Below are positions 39,954 through 48,531 of a stretch of DNA of 64,000 bases, piece by piece. Under the pieces are notes generated by a model that searched no databases, had not been told where the DNA came from, and saw only the letters and a list, made by a program, of their open reading frames with translations. This DNA is from Marinobacter panjinensis (GTDB taxonomy: Bacteria > Pseudomonadota > Gammaproteobacteria > Pseudomonadales > Oleiphilaceae). Position 1 is the stretch's first letter. The number at the start of each line of letters is the position of its first letter. The translations under genes and the position numbers were made by a program. The DNA lies in assembly GCF_005298175.1 (NCBI RefSeq), contig NZ_SZYH01000002.1, positions 372,001-436,000 of the forward strand, given 5' to 3'.

Positions 39954-40996
39954 TGCACCCTGAGCTTAACCTGCAATTGATGGATACCCACGCAGGCGGC
40001 GATGTGAGCCGGATTGTGACGGGCGGTATTATGCAGCTTCCGGGAGCAACCGTGCGTGCCCAGATGGAATACCTGCGGGACGAGGCAGACGGTTTGCGAC
40101 GGCTTTTGCTTGAGGAACCCTATGGTATTCCCGAAATGTCCGTGGACCTGCTGGTGCCACCGACTGACCCGGAGGCGGCGGCTGGCTATATCATCATGGA
40201 GGTTATGGGGTACCCGATATATTCCGGTTCAAACACCATATGTACCGCAACGGCGGTACTTGAAGCGGGGATCGTGCCGAAGCGGGAGGGTTGGCAAAGC
40301 TTCGCGCTTGAAGCCCCTGCTGGGCTGGTTCATATTGACGCCCTTGTCCATGACGGTGTCGTGGAGGCCATTACCTGTGGGGGCCTGCCCAGTTATATTC
40401 ATACCTACCGGACCAGCATCCATGTTCCTTCGATCGGTGATGTGACCTACAGCGTGGCCTATAGTGGCGGCTTCTATGCCCTCGTGGATGCGGCAAGCCT
40501 GGGGTTCTCCCTGCACCTGAATGAAGAGCGGAAGCTCGCCGAATGCGCCTACCATATTATTGAAGCGATTCAGGCGGAAAGAGGTTTCTCGCACTATACG
40601 CTGGGCGATGTGGGGCCGCTGCCCTTCCTCCATTTCATGGGGCCGCTGGAGCAGCTGTCTGATCACTTCTATCGCTCCCGGTCAGCCACCTACGTGCATC
40701 CAGGCGTGATCTGCCGTAGTACAACGGGCACCGGTACCTCGGCACGGCTTGCGCTGATGAACTACGAGGGCTTGATCAAGCCGGGGGACCGCCTGGAAAC
40801 GGTTTCCCTCCGGGAAACCGGATTCATCGGCAAGTTTACCGGTGTGCGTCAGGAAGGGGATCACGAGGTGGTGGAAAATACCATCACCGGCAAGAGCTAT
40901 GTGCTGAGCCGGGCCGACATCGTCGTGAACTGTGACGACCCAATGGTGGACTGCGGGGGGCTCACACACATTCTGACCAGTGCACATCCGGAATGA
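39950..40996 (+). CDS. Proline racemase / hydroxyproline epimerase family protein with atypical Ser-Thr catalytic pair
   Basis: 348 residues of the proline racemase fold. The two positions that are cysteines in proline racemase and 4-hydroxyproline 2-epimerase read Ser92 (YSGSNTIC) and Thr259 (RSTTGTGTSA). In characterised members a Thr at the second position goes with trans-3-hydroxyproline dehydratase activity, and a Ser at the first with some epimerases; the Ser-Thr combination is unusual and needs testing. The Asp before the second site is also replaced (Cys255). Ribosome binding site GGAGA; translationally coupled to the dehydrogenase. Confidence 0.8.
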   Translation: MMHPELNLQLMDTHAGGDVSRIVTGGIMQLPGATVRAQMEYLRDEADGLRRLLLEEPYGIPEMSVDLLVPPTDPEAAAGYIIMEVMGYPIYSGSNTICTATAVLEAGIVPKREGWQSFALEAPAGLVHIDALVHDGVVEAITCGGLPSYIHTYRTSIHVPSIGDVTYSVAYSGGFYALVDAASLGFSLHLNEERKLAECAYHIIEAIQAERGFSHYTLGDVGPLPFLHFMGPLEQLSDHFYRSRSATYVHPGVICRSTTGTGTSARLALMNYEGLIKPGDRLETVSLRETGFIGKFTGVRQEGDHEVVENTITGKSYVLSRADIVVNCDDPMVDCGGLTHILTSAHPE

Positions 40997-41219
40997 CCGG
41001 AAAGCACGAATTCATTGAGGAATCCCGCAAATAGTGGAGTTCCGGGCCCGATGGCTAATGCTTTTCCGAAACATGGCATAGACCCTGCACCCAGAATCGG
41101 TGATTGGAATTGGCACTCGCCAACAGGCGCTAAGCGGCAACCGTGCGCCAAAAAGGTGCGACACGTACTGACTTTGGCCAATTTTGGGGAGAGCGAGTTT
41201 GTCACAAGAGGAAATGATC

Positions 41220-41663
41220 ATGATGAACAAAGAACTGATGACCGCAAAAATCCTGGAAGCCAAAGTGGACAAAGGCATGACCTGGGAAGCCCTTGCCGAG
41301 TCCATCGGCATGTCGCCGGTGTTCACGACCTCCGTGTGTTTCGGTATGAACAGCTTTTCCGAAGACAAGGCCTTTGCCCTGTGTGAGACCCTCGGTCTCG
41401 ACAAGGACGTAGCGCAGGCCCTGCAGGATTTCCCGAAGAAATCCTGGGATGGCGGCGTCCCCCAGGACCCGCTGATCTATCGTCTTTACGAGGTGGTCGG
41501 CGTATACGGCGACACCATGAAAGCGCTGATCCATGAAAAGTTCGGCGACGGCATCATGAGCGCCATAGACTTCACCATGGACATCGAAAAGGAAGAAAAT
41601 CCCAAGGGCGACCGCGTCGTGGTAACCATGAACGGGAAGTTCCTGCCCTATAAGGCCTGGTGA
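41220..41663 (+). CDS. cynS: Cyanate hydratase (cyanase)
   Basis: 147 residues. The N-terminal helical domain (MTAKILEAKVDKGMTWEALA) and C-terminal catalytic segment match CynS. The active-site residues Arg88, Glu91 and Ser114 keep the E. coli spacing (Arg96, Glu99, Ser122). The enzyme turns cyanate and bicarbonate into ammonia and CO2. The usual partners cynT (carbonic anhydrase) and cynX are absent beside it. AAGAGGA precedes the ATGs at 41220 and 41223. Confidence 0.93.
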   Translation: MMNKELMTAKILEAKVDKGMTWEALAESIGMSPVFTTSVCFGMNSFSEDKAFALCETLGLDKDVAQALQDFPKKSWDGGVPQDPLIYRLYEVVGVYGDTMKALIHEKFGDGIMSAIDFTMDIEKEENPKGDRVVVTMNGKFLPYKAW

Positions 41664-41721
41664 TCTTCGTTGGCTTGGGAGTTGCCTGCCTTCTGTAGCC
41701 TGCCGGTTGTGGGGCGGGCTT

Positions 41722-41807
41722 GCGGGGTGGCATCTGTATTTTTTTGGAAAAAGAACTCGCTTCGCTCAGACATCTTTTTCTGGCAAAAAATCCAGATACC
41801 ACCCCGC
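41722..41807 (+). repeat. Large hairpin element, copy 1 (3' of cynS)
   Basis: The outer arms pair as GCGGGGTGG, ATCTG and ATTTTTT blocks with only two mismatches in 23 positions (41722-41744 with 41785-41807). Inside lies GAAAAAG / CTTTTTC and a 20-base loop around CTCGCTTCGCTCAGAC. A 35-base core (41746-41780) recurs in copy 2. It is 58 bases past the cynS stop and in the same strand sense, so it may be a 3'-end or terminator-like element. Confidence 0.8.
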
Positions 41808-41935
41808 GCCGAGCTGACCACGGCAGGATCGCGAGGAAAAGCCAAACGTTGTCGTGAAAGTCGTCCCAAATTGTCCGGCATTCGATGGCCCTGAAGGCCT
41901 ACTCGACCCGGGTATCCCTGTGCTGCACGTCGATA

Positions 41936-42023
41936 GGGGGGTGGGGGTATTTTTTCTGGCAAGGAAAAAGATGTCTGAGCGCAGCGAGTTCTTTTTCCAG
42001 AAGAAAAAATACCCCCACCCCCC
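41936..42023 (-). repeat. Large hairpin element, copy 2 (3' of ilvM)
   Basis: A perfect 22-bp stem (41936-41957 with 42002-42023): G6-T-G5-TATTTTTTCT against its exact complement. The interior repeats copy 1's core on the opposite strand (41963-41998), with one mismatch in 35. It lies 53 bases past the ilvM stop, in the sense of ilvM. The outer arms differ in sequence from copy 1 but are still self-complementary. Confidence 0.85.
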
Positions 42024-42076
42024 GTATCCGCCCGCAAACCCAACAGGCTACGAACAAGAGGGCAATTCCCAACGCA

Positions 42077-42355
42077 TCAGGCAGTCTGAACCCGAACTCC
42101 AGAATCCTGACCAAGGGCGACCTCTGCCACAGTATGCAGCTTCTCCAGTTGGGACTGGAGCATGGTGATGGGGCGGGTGCCTTCCAGGGTCAGGGCGATA
42201 TCCAGGTGTTCTCCGGCGGACTCCACCGCCATGGTGGCGATGCGGAAACCGCGGATGCGGACTACCTGGCACAGGCGCTCCAGGGCGGCGGCTTCCCGGG
42301 ACATACGACAGTTGAGGGTGTAGCTCGGCATTGAGATGTCCGCTTGCGGGGTCAT
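42077..42355 (-). CDS. ilvM: Acetolactate synthase II small (regulatory) subunit
   Basis: 92 residues forming one ACT domain (YTLNCRMSREAAALERLCQV onward), the size of enteric IlvM. It stabilises and activates the IlvG catalytic subunit. Its ATG overlaps the ilvG stop codon (ATGA), ensuring coupled synthesis. Expression is probably controlled by the attenuator upstream of ilvG. Confidence 0.9.
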   Translation of the reverse strand: MTPQADISMPSYTLNCRMSREAAALERLCQVVRIRGFRIATMAVESAGEHLDIALTLEGTRPITMLQSQLEKLHTVAEVALGQDSGVRVQTA

Positions 42356-44052
42356 GCTGTTTGCTCCTTGTGGGCAGGGCTGGGGCGTCGGGTTTCGTCG
42401 ATCATTTCGCGGTTGCTGGCGCCGGGTTTGACGATGGGCCAGACGTTTTCGCCACGGCTGATGGCTACGTGCAGCAGCATCGGGCCGTTGTAGGCCAGGA
42501 TGGTTTCAATACCGCGACGGATCTGGTCGGTGCGTTCGATGTGCAGCGCCGGGATGTCGAAGGCGCGGGCCATAGCGACGAAATCCGGATTGTCGTCCAG
42601 GTTTATCTGGCTTTCCCGGTTGTTGTAGAACAGCTCCTGCTGTTGGCGCACCATGCCCAGGCATTGATTGTCCATCACGATCAGTTTCACCGGCAGGTTG
42701 TAGCGGCGGATGGTGGCCAGTTCCTGGGCGTTCATCATGAACGAGCCGTCACCGGTGACGTTGATCACCGTGCTGTTGCGGTCGGCAAACTGGGCGCCGA
42801 TGGCGGCAGGCAGGCCGAAGCCCATGGTGCCCAGGCCGCCGCTGGTGAGGTGGTGGCGAGGATGATCGAATTCGTAGTGCTGGGCGACCCACATCTGGTG
42901 CTGGCCGACGTCACAGGCAATGATGGTGTCGTCCGAGGCAATAAGTGAGAGCTGGCGGATAAACGCCGGGCCGGTGATGGGGGCCAGGGGTTCTTCGTTG
43001 TCGGCCGCCTGAAAGCCGCCTGTGGTGTGCCAGGTGCGGCATTGTTTCTGCCATTCGGCAATAGACAGCGGCCTGTCCGCCATCGCCCCGCTCAGCGCCT
43101 CCAGAATGTCATTCAGCTCCCCGCGGATGGCCAGATCGGCCGGGCGCAGTTTGTTGATTTCGGCGGCGTCGGCATCGATCTGGATCGTCTTCGCCTTGGG
43201 GGCGAAGCCCTCCAGTTTGCCGGTGGCGCGGTCGTCCAGGCGGGCGCCGATGACCAGTAACAGATCGCACTCGTCCACCGCTCTGTTAGCGGCGCGGGAG
43301 CCGTGCATGCCCAGCATGCCCAGGTTCCAGGGGTTGTGCTTGCCGGGGTTGCCGATGCCCTTGAGGGTGACAACTGCGGGCAGGGCCGACTTCTCGGCGA
43401 ACCTGCGGAAGCTTGTTTCGGCATGGGCCAGGCTGATGCCGCCGCCGCTGTAGAGCAGGGGCTTGCGGGCCGCTCGCAGCATCGCCAGGGCTTCGGTCAG
43501 ATCCGGACAGCCAGTCTGCTGGCGCTCGTGCCGGGCGAAGGAGGCATCCGCAACGTCAGCGAGCAGCAGATCCTTGGGTATGTCTATCCACACGGGCCCC
43601 GGCCGGCCGCTTTGGGCCAGCTCCATGGCTTCTTCCATGATGGCCGGCAGGGTGTCGGCGTCGTCAACCAGGTAGCTGTGTTTGACGATGCCCAGGGTCA
43701 TGCCCAATACGTCGGTTTCCTGGAAGGCATCGGTGCCGATCAGGCCGGAGGGCACCTGGCCGGTGATGACCAGCATGGGGATGGAATCCCTGTGGGCATT
43801 GGCAACGCCGGTGATCAGGTTGGTGGCGCCGGGGCCGGAGGTGGCAATGCACACTCCCAGTTTGCCGCTGGCGCGGGCATAACCGTCTGCAGCAAGTGCG
43901 CAGGCCTGCTCGTGGCGGCACAGCACGTGTTCCACGCCCACGTCATCCACCAGCGCGTCGTATAGCGGCATGATGCAGCCGCCCGGATACCCGAAAACCG
44001 TGCTGATGCTGTGGCGGTGGAACGCTTCAAGAATGTGCTGTGCGCCGTTCAT
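42352..44052 (-). CDS. ilvG: Acetolactate synthase II large (catalytic) subunit
   Basis: 566 residues: TPP-dependent AHAS with the FGYPGG opening, catalytic Glu48 (RHEQACALAADGYARA), FAD-binding middle domain, and the TPP-Mg motif GDGSFMMNAQELATI. It joins two pyruvates, or pyruvate and 2-oxobutyrate, in valine, leucine and isoleucine synthesis. AAGGGA lies upstream of ATG 44052. Unlike enteric ilvGMEDA, only ilvG and ilvM are clustered here. A leader peptide and attenuator precede it. Confidence 0.95.
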   Translation of the reverse strand: MNGAQHILEAFHRHSISTVFGYPGGCIMPLYDALVDDVGVEHVLCRHEQACALAADGYARASGKLGVCIATSGPGATNLITGVANAHRDSIPMLVITGQVPSGLIGTDAFQETDVLGMTLGIVKHSYLVDDADTLPAIMEEAMELAQSGRPGPVWIDIPKDLLLADVADASFARHERQQTGCPDLTEALAMLRAARKPLLYSGGGISLAHAETSFRRFAEKSALPAVVTLKGIGNPGKHNPWNLGMLGMHGSRAANRAVDECDLLLVIGARLDDRATGKLEGFAPKAKTIQIDADAAEINKLRPADLAIRGELNDILEALSGAMADRPLSIAEWQKQCRTWHTTGGFQAADNEEPLAPITGPAFIRQLSLIASDDTIIACDVGQHQMWVAQHYEFDHPRHHLTSGGLGTMGFGLPAAIGAQFADRNSTVINVTGDGSFMMNAQELATIRRYNLPVKLIVMDNQCLGMVRQQQELFYNNRESQINLDDNPDFVAMARAFDIPALHIERTDQIRRGIETILAYNGPMLLHVAISRGENVWPIVKPGASNREMIDETRRPSPAHKEQTA

Positions 44053-44078
44053 GGTTGTTTTTCCCTTTTCCTTGCTGC

Positions 44079-44116
44079 AAAAAAAAGCCCCCGGGACCTT
44101 TCGGTGCCGGGGGCTT
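44079..44116 (-). terminator. ilvGM attenuator terminator
   Basis: Minus-strand transcript: stem AAGCCCCCGGCACC / GGTCCCGGGGGCTT with a GAAA loop, followed by eight U. It sits between the leader peptide and ilvG. The 5' arm can instead pair over 10 bases with CCGGGGGCTT inside the leader coding region (about 44164-44173), an antiterminator-type alternative. Confidence 0.88.
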
Positions 44117-44138
44117 CTCGTGTCTTGTCAGGTTGTCG

Positions 44139-44231
44139 CTATCTCACCCGCTTGTCCACGCAAAAGCCCCCGGACGGTACCACGACCACCAGGACTAGCT
44201 TCACAAGGACAACCACTGCGTTGAGATTCAT
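44139..44231 (-). CDS. ilvGM leader peptide (attenuation)
   Basis: A 30-residue ORF from ATG 44231 to TAG 44139. Residues 6-18 are almost all Val and Leu (VVVLVKLVLVVVV), with nine Val codons in thirteen, plus further Val near the end and no Ile. This is the hallmark of a branched-chain amino-acid attenuator: ribosome stalling when Val- or Leu-tRNA is short would free the antiterminator and allow ilvGM transcription. The stop codon is 22 bases before the terminator stem. Regulation by Val and Leu, not Ile, is the reading of the codons. Confidence 0.88.
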   Translation of the reverse strand: MNLNAVVVLVKLVLVVVVPSGGFCVDKRVR

Positions 44232-44347
44232 AAAATCAGTATTTACTCTGAATTTGTAAAAAATTTATGTGTAGAATTTACCCCACGAAAATAGCCGGGT
44301 GCAACCGTTTTCTATCGAAATCACCTGTTTCAACCTGTGAGCAATCA

Positions 44348-45430
44348 ATGACGAAAGCAAAACTGGGATCCATCGGCCTGTCTTTTCTGGTACTGGCGCT
44401 ACTGGTTGTCTGGATGGCAACGGGGAACGTCCGCGAGGCTCGCGATGAAGCGCCGGATGCGCAACCTGAGCAGGATAAAGGTGTACCGTCGGTACAGGTG
44501 GACATGCTGCGGGACCGGCCTTACCAGCCAGGGCTGATGGTGCAGGGACAACTGGCGCCGTGGCGAACGGTGATTATTGGTGCGCGGGTGGCCGGTACTG
44601 TGGATGAGCTTATGGTGGAGCAGGGCGCCCGGGTTGAGGAAGGGGATGTGCTGTTACGCCTGTCCGAGGATGGTCGTGGTGCAGCCGTCGTGCAGTGGCA
44701 GTCCCGCATCCGCAAGCTTGAGGCAGACCTCTCGGCCGCCCAGCAACTCCGTGCCCGTGATCTCACTTCCGAATCGGAAGTGCTGACACTGCAAAGTGAA
44801 CTCTCGGCCGCAAAAGCTGAACTGGCCCGGGCGCGCCTTGTGATGGAAAACCTGACGCCCCGAGCGCCCTTCGACGGCACCGTCAATCGTCGCGACGTGG
44901 ATCTGGGCGACCTGGTCCAGGTGGGCACGCCCTTGCTGGAACTGGTGCGGATCGACCGGTTGAAAGCCGCCGGCCAGATTCCACAGCAGTCCGTAGGCAG
45001 CGTGGAAGAAGGCCAGAAAGTGACGATCCGCACCCTGGACGGCGATACACTGGAAGGTCGTGTGAGCTTTGTGGCCAGTGCGGCAGACCGGGAAACCCGC
45101 AGCTTTGCTGTGGAAGTGACGGTGGAAAACCCGGAACGCAAGCGGGTTGCCGGTGGCAGCGCAACGCTGCGGATTGCATTGCCGGAGGTCAGGGCCATGT
45201 TTATTTCACCCGCCTACCTGAGTCTGGGCGACGATGGCCGACCTGGTGTCCGCTACGTGGGCGAGAACAATGAAGTGGTGTTTACCACCGTCAAACTGCT
45301 GAACGTTACAACGGATGGCGCCTGGGTAACCGGATTGCCGGAAGAGATCCGGTTGATCACCCGTGGTGCCGGGTTCGTGTCCATCGGGCAGCAGGTGCGC
45401 CCGGTGAACCGTGATTCGGACCGGGGCTGA
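44348..45430 (+). CDS. RND efflux periplasmic adaptor (membrane fusion protein)
   Basis: 360 residues. An N-terminal membrane anchor (about 10-25) is followed by the MFP lipoyl halves (RVAGTVDELMVEQGARVEEGDVLLRL and APFDGTVNRRDVDLGDLVQVG), an alpha-helical hairpin of about 60 residues between them, and a beta-barrel. It links the RND pump to an outer-membrane channel; no TolC-type gene is adjacent. It is divergent from ilvGM across an AT-rich region (about 44225-44290) that probably holds both promoters. In-frame codons upstream to 44267 lack a ribosome binding site. Confidence 0.9.
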   Translation: MTKAKLGSIGLSFLVLALLVVWMATGNVREARDEAPDAQPEQDKGVPSVQVDMLRDRPYQPGLMVQGQLAPWRTVIIGARVAGTVDELMVEQGARVEEGDVLLRLSEDGRGAAVVQWQSRIRKLEADLSAAQQLRARDLTSESEVLTLQSELSAAKAELARARLVMENLTPRAPFDGTVNRRDVDLGDLVQVGTPLLELVRIDRLKAAGQIPQQSVGSVEEGQKVTIRTLDGDTLEGRVSFVASAADRETRSFAVEVTVENPERKRVAGGSATLRIALPEVRAMFISPAYLSLGDDGRPGVRYVGENNEVVFTTVKLLNVTTDGAWVTGLPEEIRLITRGAGFVSIGQQVRPVNRDSDRG

Positions 45431-45435
45431 CCGGT

Positions 45436-48400
45436 ATGCGAACCCTGATATTTGCGGCACTCGATCGCAGCCGTACAACACTTCTTACCCTGTTGTTCCT
45501 GATCCTGGGCGGCATTGCAGCCTTTCAGGCGATACCCAAGGAGGCGAATCCGGACGTCACCATTCCCATGATCTACGTGTCCATGACACTGGAAGGCATC
45601 AGCCCGGAAGACGCTGAACGGCTGCTTATCCGGCCCATGGAGCAGGAGGTGCGATCCCTTGAAGGGATCAAGGAAATGCGCGGCACCGCCTCGGAAGGCC
45701 ACGCGTCGGTGATGCTGGAGTTTGATGCCGGCTTTGACCCGGATATGGCGCTTCAGGACGTGCGGGAGAAAGTGGACACCGCCCGTAGCAAGCTGCCCCA
45801 GGAAGCGGACGAGCCCAGAGTGAACGAGATCAATGTTGCACTCTTTCCGGTGATGTCTGTTGGTCTGTCCGGCCCGTTGTCCGAACGCGAACTGGTCACC
45901 ATTGCCCGACGGTTACAGGACGCCATTGAAGGTATTCCGGAAGTACTGGAAGTCGATATCGGCGGTGACCGCGAGGATCTGCTGGAAATCGTCGTTGACC
46001 CCCAGGTGCTGGAAAGCTACGGCATCGACTTTGACCGGCTGGCATCACTGGTCACCCGCAACAACCAGCTGGTGGCCGCCGGCAGTCTGGATACCGGCGC
46101 CGGCCGCATGACCATGAAAGTGCCCGGTGTGATTGAATCGGTGGAGGACGTGATGTCCATGCCCATCAAGGTGGATGGCGACACCGTAGTCACCTTCGGC
46201 GACGTTGCCATGCTGCAGCGAACCTTCAAGGACCCCACCGGGTTTGCAAGGATCAATGGTGAGCCGGCGCTGGTGCTGGAAATTTCCAAACGCACCGGCG
46301 CCAACATTATCGAAACCGTTGGCCAGGTCAAAGCGTTGATCGAGGCGGCGGGGTCGGAATTACCGGAAGAGCTCGAAGTCCGTTACATCATGGATCAGTC
46401 CGGTGAAGTGCGGGACATCCTCAGTGACCTGCTCAACAACGTACTCACCGCCATTGTACTGGTGATTATCCTGATCATCGCCGCCATGGGCCCCCGCTCG
46501 GCCCTGTTAGTGGGCCTGACCATCCCCGGTGCCTTCCTCACCGGAATTCTGGTGATCTGGGGCATGGGTCTGACTCTCAATATTGTGGTTCTGTTCAGCC
46601 TGATTCTGGTGGCAGGCATGCTGGTGGACGGAGCAATCGTGGTGTCGGAACTGGCGGACAGAAATCTCTCAGAGGGGCAGAGTGTACGATCTGCATGGGG
46701 CGAGGCTGCCAGCCGCATGGCCTGGCCCATCATCGCCTCCACCGCGACCACGCTGGCCGTCTTTATCCCATTGCTGTTCTGGCCCGGTGTGGTGGGTGAA
46801 TTCATGAAATTCCTGCCTATGACCGTCATCATCTGCCTGACCGCGTCCCTGGCAATGGCACTGGTGTTTCTGCCGGTTCTCGGCAGTATCAGCGGTGGCA
46901 GGCGCAAGCGCCAGGCACCGCCGGGCGGGCGAATGACGGGGTTGTACCGGAAGTTGCTTGGGCGCCTGTTGGCCGTGCCGGGGTTCACACTGTTGGGTGT
47001 GCTGGCGGTGGTTGTGGTGATCTACGTGGCGTACGGCAAATACAATTATGGCGTGGAATTTTTCCCCAGCGTTGAGCCTGACTCGGCCCAGGTGCAGGTG
47101 CGCGCGAGAGGCGATTTGTCGGTGGAAGAGCGGGATTCGATTGTGCGGGAGGTCGAGCAGAGGCTGCAGGGCATGCCGGAAGTGAAGGCACTGTATGCCC
47201 GCTCAATGGTCAGCCCCGGTAACCAGATGGCACCGGATGTTATCGGTGTGCTCCAGTTCCAGTTTACCGACTGGTTCGAGCGCCGATCCGCCACCAGGAT
47301 TCTGGAGGATTTCCGCGAACGCACGGCAGACATTCCCGGCATAGAGCTGGAGTTTCGCAAACAGGAAGGCGGACCGGCAGGCGGCAAGCCTATCGAGCTG
47401 ATGGTCAGCAGTCTCGACAGTCAGAAACTGGATCGGTACGTCGGTCTTATCCAGCAGCGTATGGGCGCCATTGACGGCTTTGTGGATATCGAGGACGACC
47501 GCAGCCTGCCGGGTATTGAGTGGCGCCTGAATGTGGACAGGGCATCGGCGGCCCGCTTTGGTTCCGACGTGCTGAGCGTGGGCAGCGCGGTGCGCCTGAT
47601 CACCAACGGGCTGGTGCTGGCCACGTACCGCCCGGAGGATGTCCGTGATGAGGTGGATATCGCGGTGCGGGTGCCCAACAACTGGCGGGAGTTGGATCAG
47701 TTTCAGCGCCAGACCATTCATACCAATCGTGGGCAGGTACCGCTCTCCGAATTTGTCGAACTGGCGCCGGGGGACAAGACCGGAAGCATTGTGCGGGTGG
47801 ATGGCCAGCGCACGGTGACGATCAAGTCCGACGTGAAGCCCGGGCGCAGGCCCGATGAGCTGTTGAAATCCCTGCAGGAGGAAATGCCTGAAACACCCGA
47901 AGGAGTGTCCGTCCGTTTCGCTGGTGAAAACGAAGATCAGCAGCAGGCGTCCAACTTTCTGGCCTCGGCCTTTATGGTGGCGATCGCCCTGATGCTGCTC
48001 ATTCTGGTGACACAGTTCAATTCCCTGTACCAGACCCTGCTGATCCTGTCGGCCATTGTGCTTTCCACAGCAGGAGTGCTGCTCGGCCTGCTGCTTAATG
48101 GTCAGTCCTTCGGCATAGTGATGGTAGGAATGGGCATCATTGCCCTGGCAGGCATTGTGGTGAACAACAACATCATTCTGATCGACACCTACAACCTGAT
48201 GCGGAAAAGCGGCAACGAAGCGTTTGAGGCGGCGCTGGAAACCGGGTGCCTGCGTCTTCGTCCGGTGCTGCTGACCGCCATTACCACCATTCTGGGGTTG
48301 ATGCCGATGGTGCTGGGGGTGAATGTCGACCTGATAACACCGTCCCTGGGCCTTGGTGCACCCTCAACCCAGTGGTGGACTCAGCTGTCCAGCGCTATCG

Positions 48401-48531
48401 CCGGCGGGCTGGCGTTTGCGACCATACTGACCCTGTTACTGACACCTGCGCTGCTGGTTCTGGGGGACAAATCCGGACGAAAACTGAAGCAGGTATCCTA
48501 TTTGTTGGCGAAAAAACGTTCGACCAGCTGA
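45436..48531 (+). CDS. RND efflux permease (AcrB/MexB superfamily)
   Basis: 1031 residues with two repeats of six transmembrane helices and two large periplasmic loops. In TM4 the proton-relay pair Asp-Asp of AcrB is VDGAIVVSE here (Asp398, Gly399), the single-Asp pattern also seen in heavy-metal RND pumps and other subgroups. The gene begins 5 bases after the adaptor. Substrates are unknown. The 3' end overlaps the converging EAL gene by 34 bases. Confidence 0.92.
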   Translation: MRTLIFAALDRSRTTLLTLLFLILGGIAAFQAIPKEANPDVTIPMIYVSMTLEGISPEDAERLLIRPMEQEVRSLEGIKEMRGTASEGHASVMLEFDAGFDPDMALQDVREKVDTARSKLPQEADEPRVNEINVALFPVMSVGLSGPLSERELVTIARRLQDAIEGIPEVLEVDIGGDREDLLEIVVDPQVLESYGIDFDRLASLVTRNNQLVAAGSLDTGAGRMTMKVPGVIESVEDVMSMPIKVDGDTVVTFGDVAMLQRTFKDPTGFARINGEPALVLEISKRTGANIIETVGQVKALIEAAGSELPEELEVRYIMDQSGEVRDILSDLLNNVLTAIVLVIILIIAAMGPRSALLVGLTIPGAFLTGILVIWGMGLTLNIVVLFSLILVAGMLVDGAIVVSELADRNLSEGQSVRSAWGEAASRMAWPIIASTATTLAVFIPLLFWPGVVGEFMKFLPMTVIICLTASLAMALVFLPVLGSISGGRRKRQAPPGGRMTGLYRKLLGRLLAVPGFTLLGVLAVVVVIYVAYGKYNYGVEFFPSVEPDSAQVQVRARGDLSVEERDSIVREVEQRLQGMPEVKALYARSMVSPGNQMAPDVIGVLQFQFTDWFERRSATRILEDFRERTADIPGIELEFRKQEGGPAGGKPIELMVSSLDSQKLDRYVGLIQQRMGAIDGFVDIEDDRSLPGIEWRLNVDRASAARFGSDVLSVGSAVRLITNGLVLATYRPEDVRDEVDIAVRVPNNWRELDQFQRQTIHTNRGQVPLSEFVELAPGDKTGSIVRVDGQRTVTIKSDVKPGRRPDELLKSLQEEMPETPEGVSVRFAGENEDQQQASNFLASAFMVAIALMLLILVTQFNSLYQTLLILSAIVLSTAGVLLGLLLNGQSFGIVMVGMGIIALAGIVVNNNIILIDTYNLMRKSGNEAFEAALETGCLRLRPVLLTAITTILGLMPMVLGVNVDLITPSLGLGAPSTQWWTQLSSAIAGGLAFATILTLLLTPALLVLGDKSGRKLKQVSYLLAKKRSTS

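Larger units (their letters stand above)
41664..42076. other. 413-base intergenic interval between convergent cynS and ilvM, holding twin hairpins
   Basis: No plausible gene. The interval carries two large palindromes, listed separately, about 55 bases downstream of each flanking stop codon. The central 41808-41935 stretch shows nothing I can name. Confidence 0.75.

Noticed and set aside
41854..42168. Plus-strand frame containing an MSERSEFFFQ-type peptide
   Set aside because: This peptide arises from translating the hairpin core; the element is a palindromic repeat, not coding sequence.
44267..44347. 27-codon upstream extension of the RND adaptor
   Set aside because: It occupies the AT-rich divergent promoter region and has no ribosome binding site; a membrane anchor begins just after 44348.
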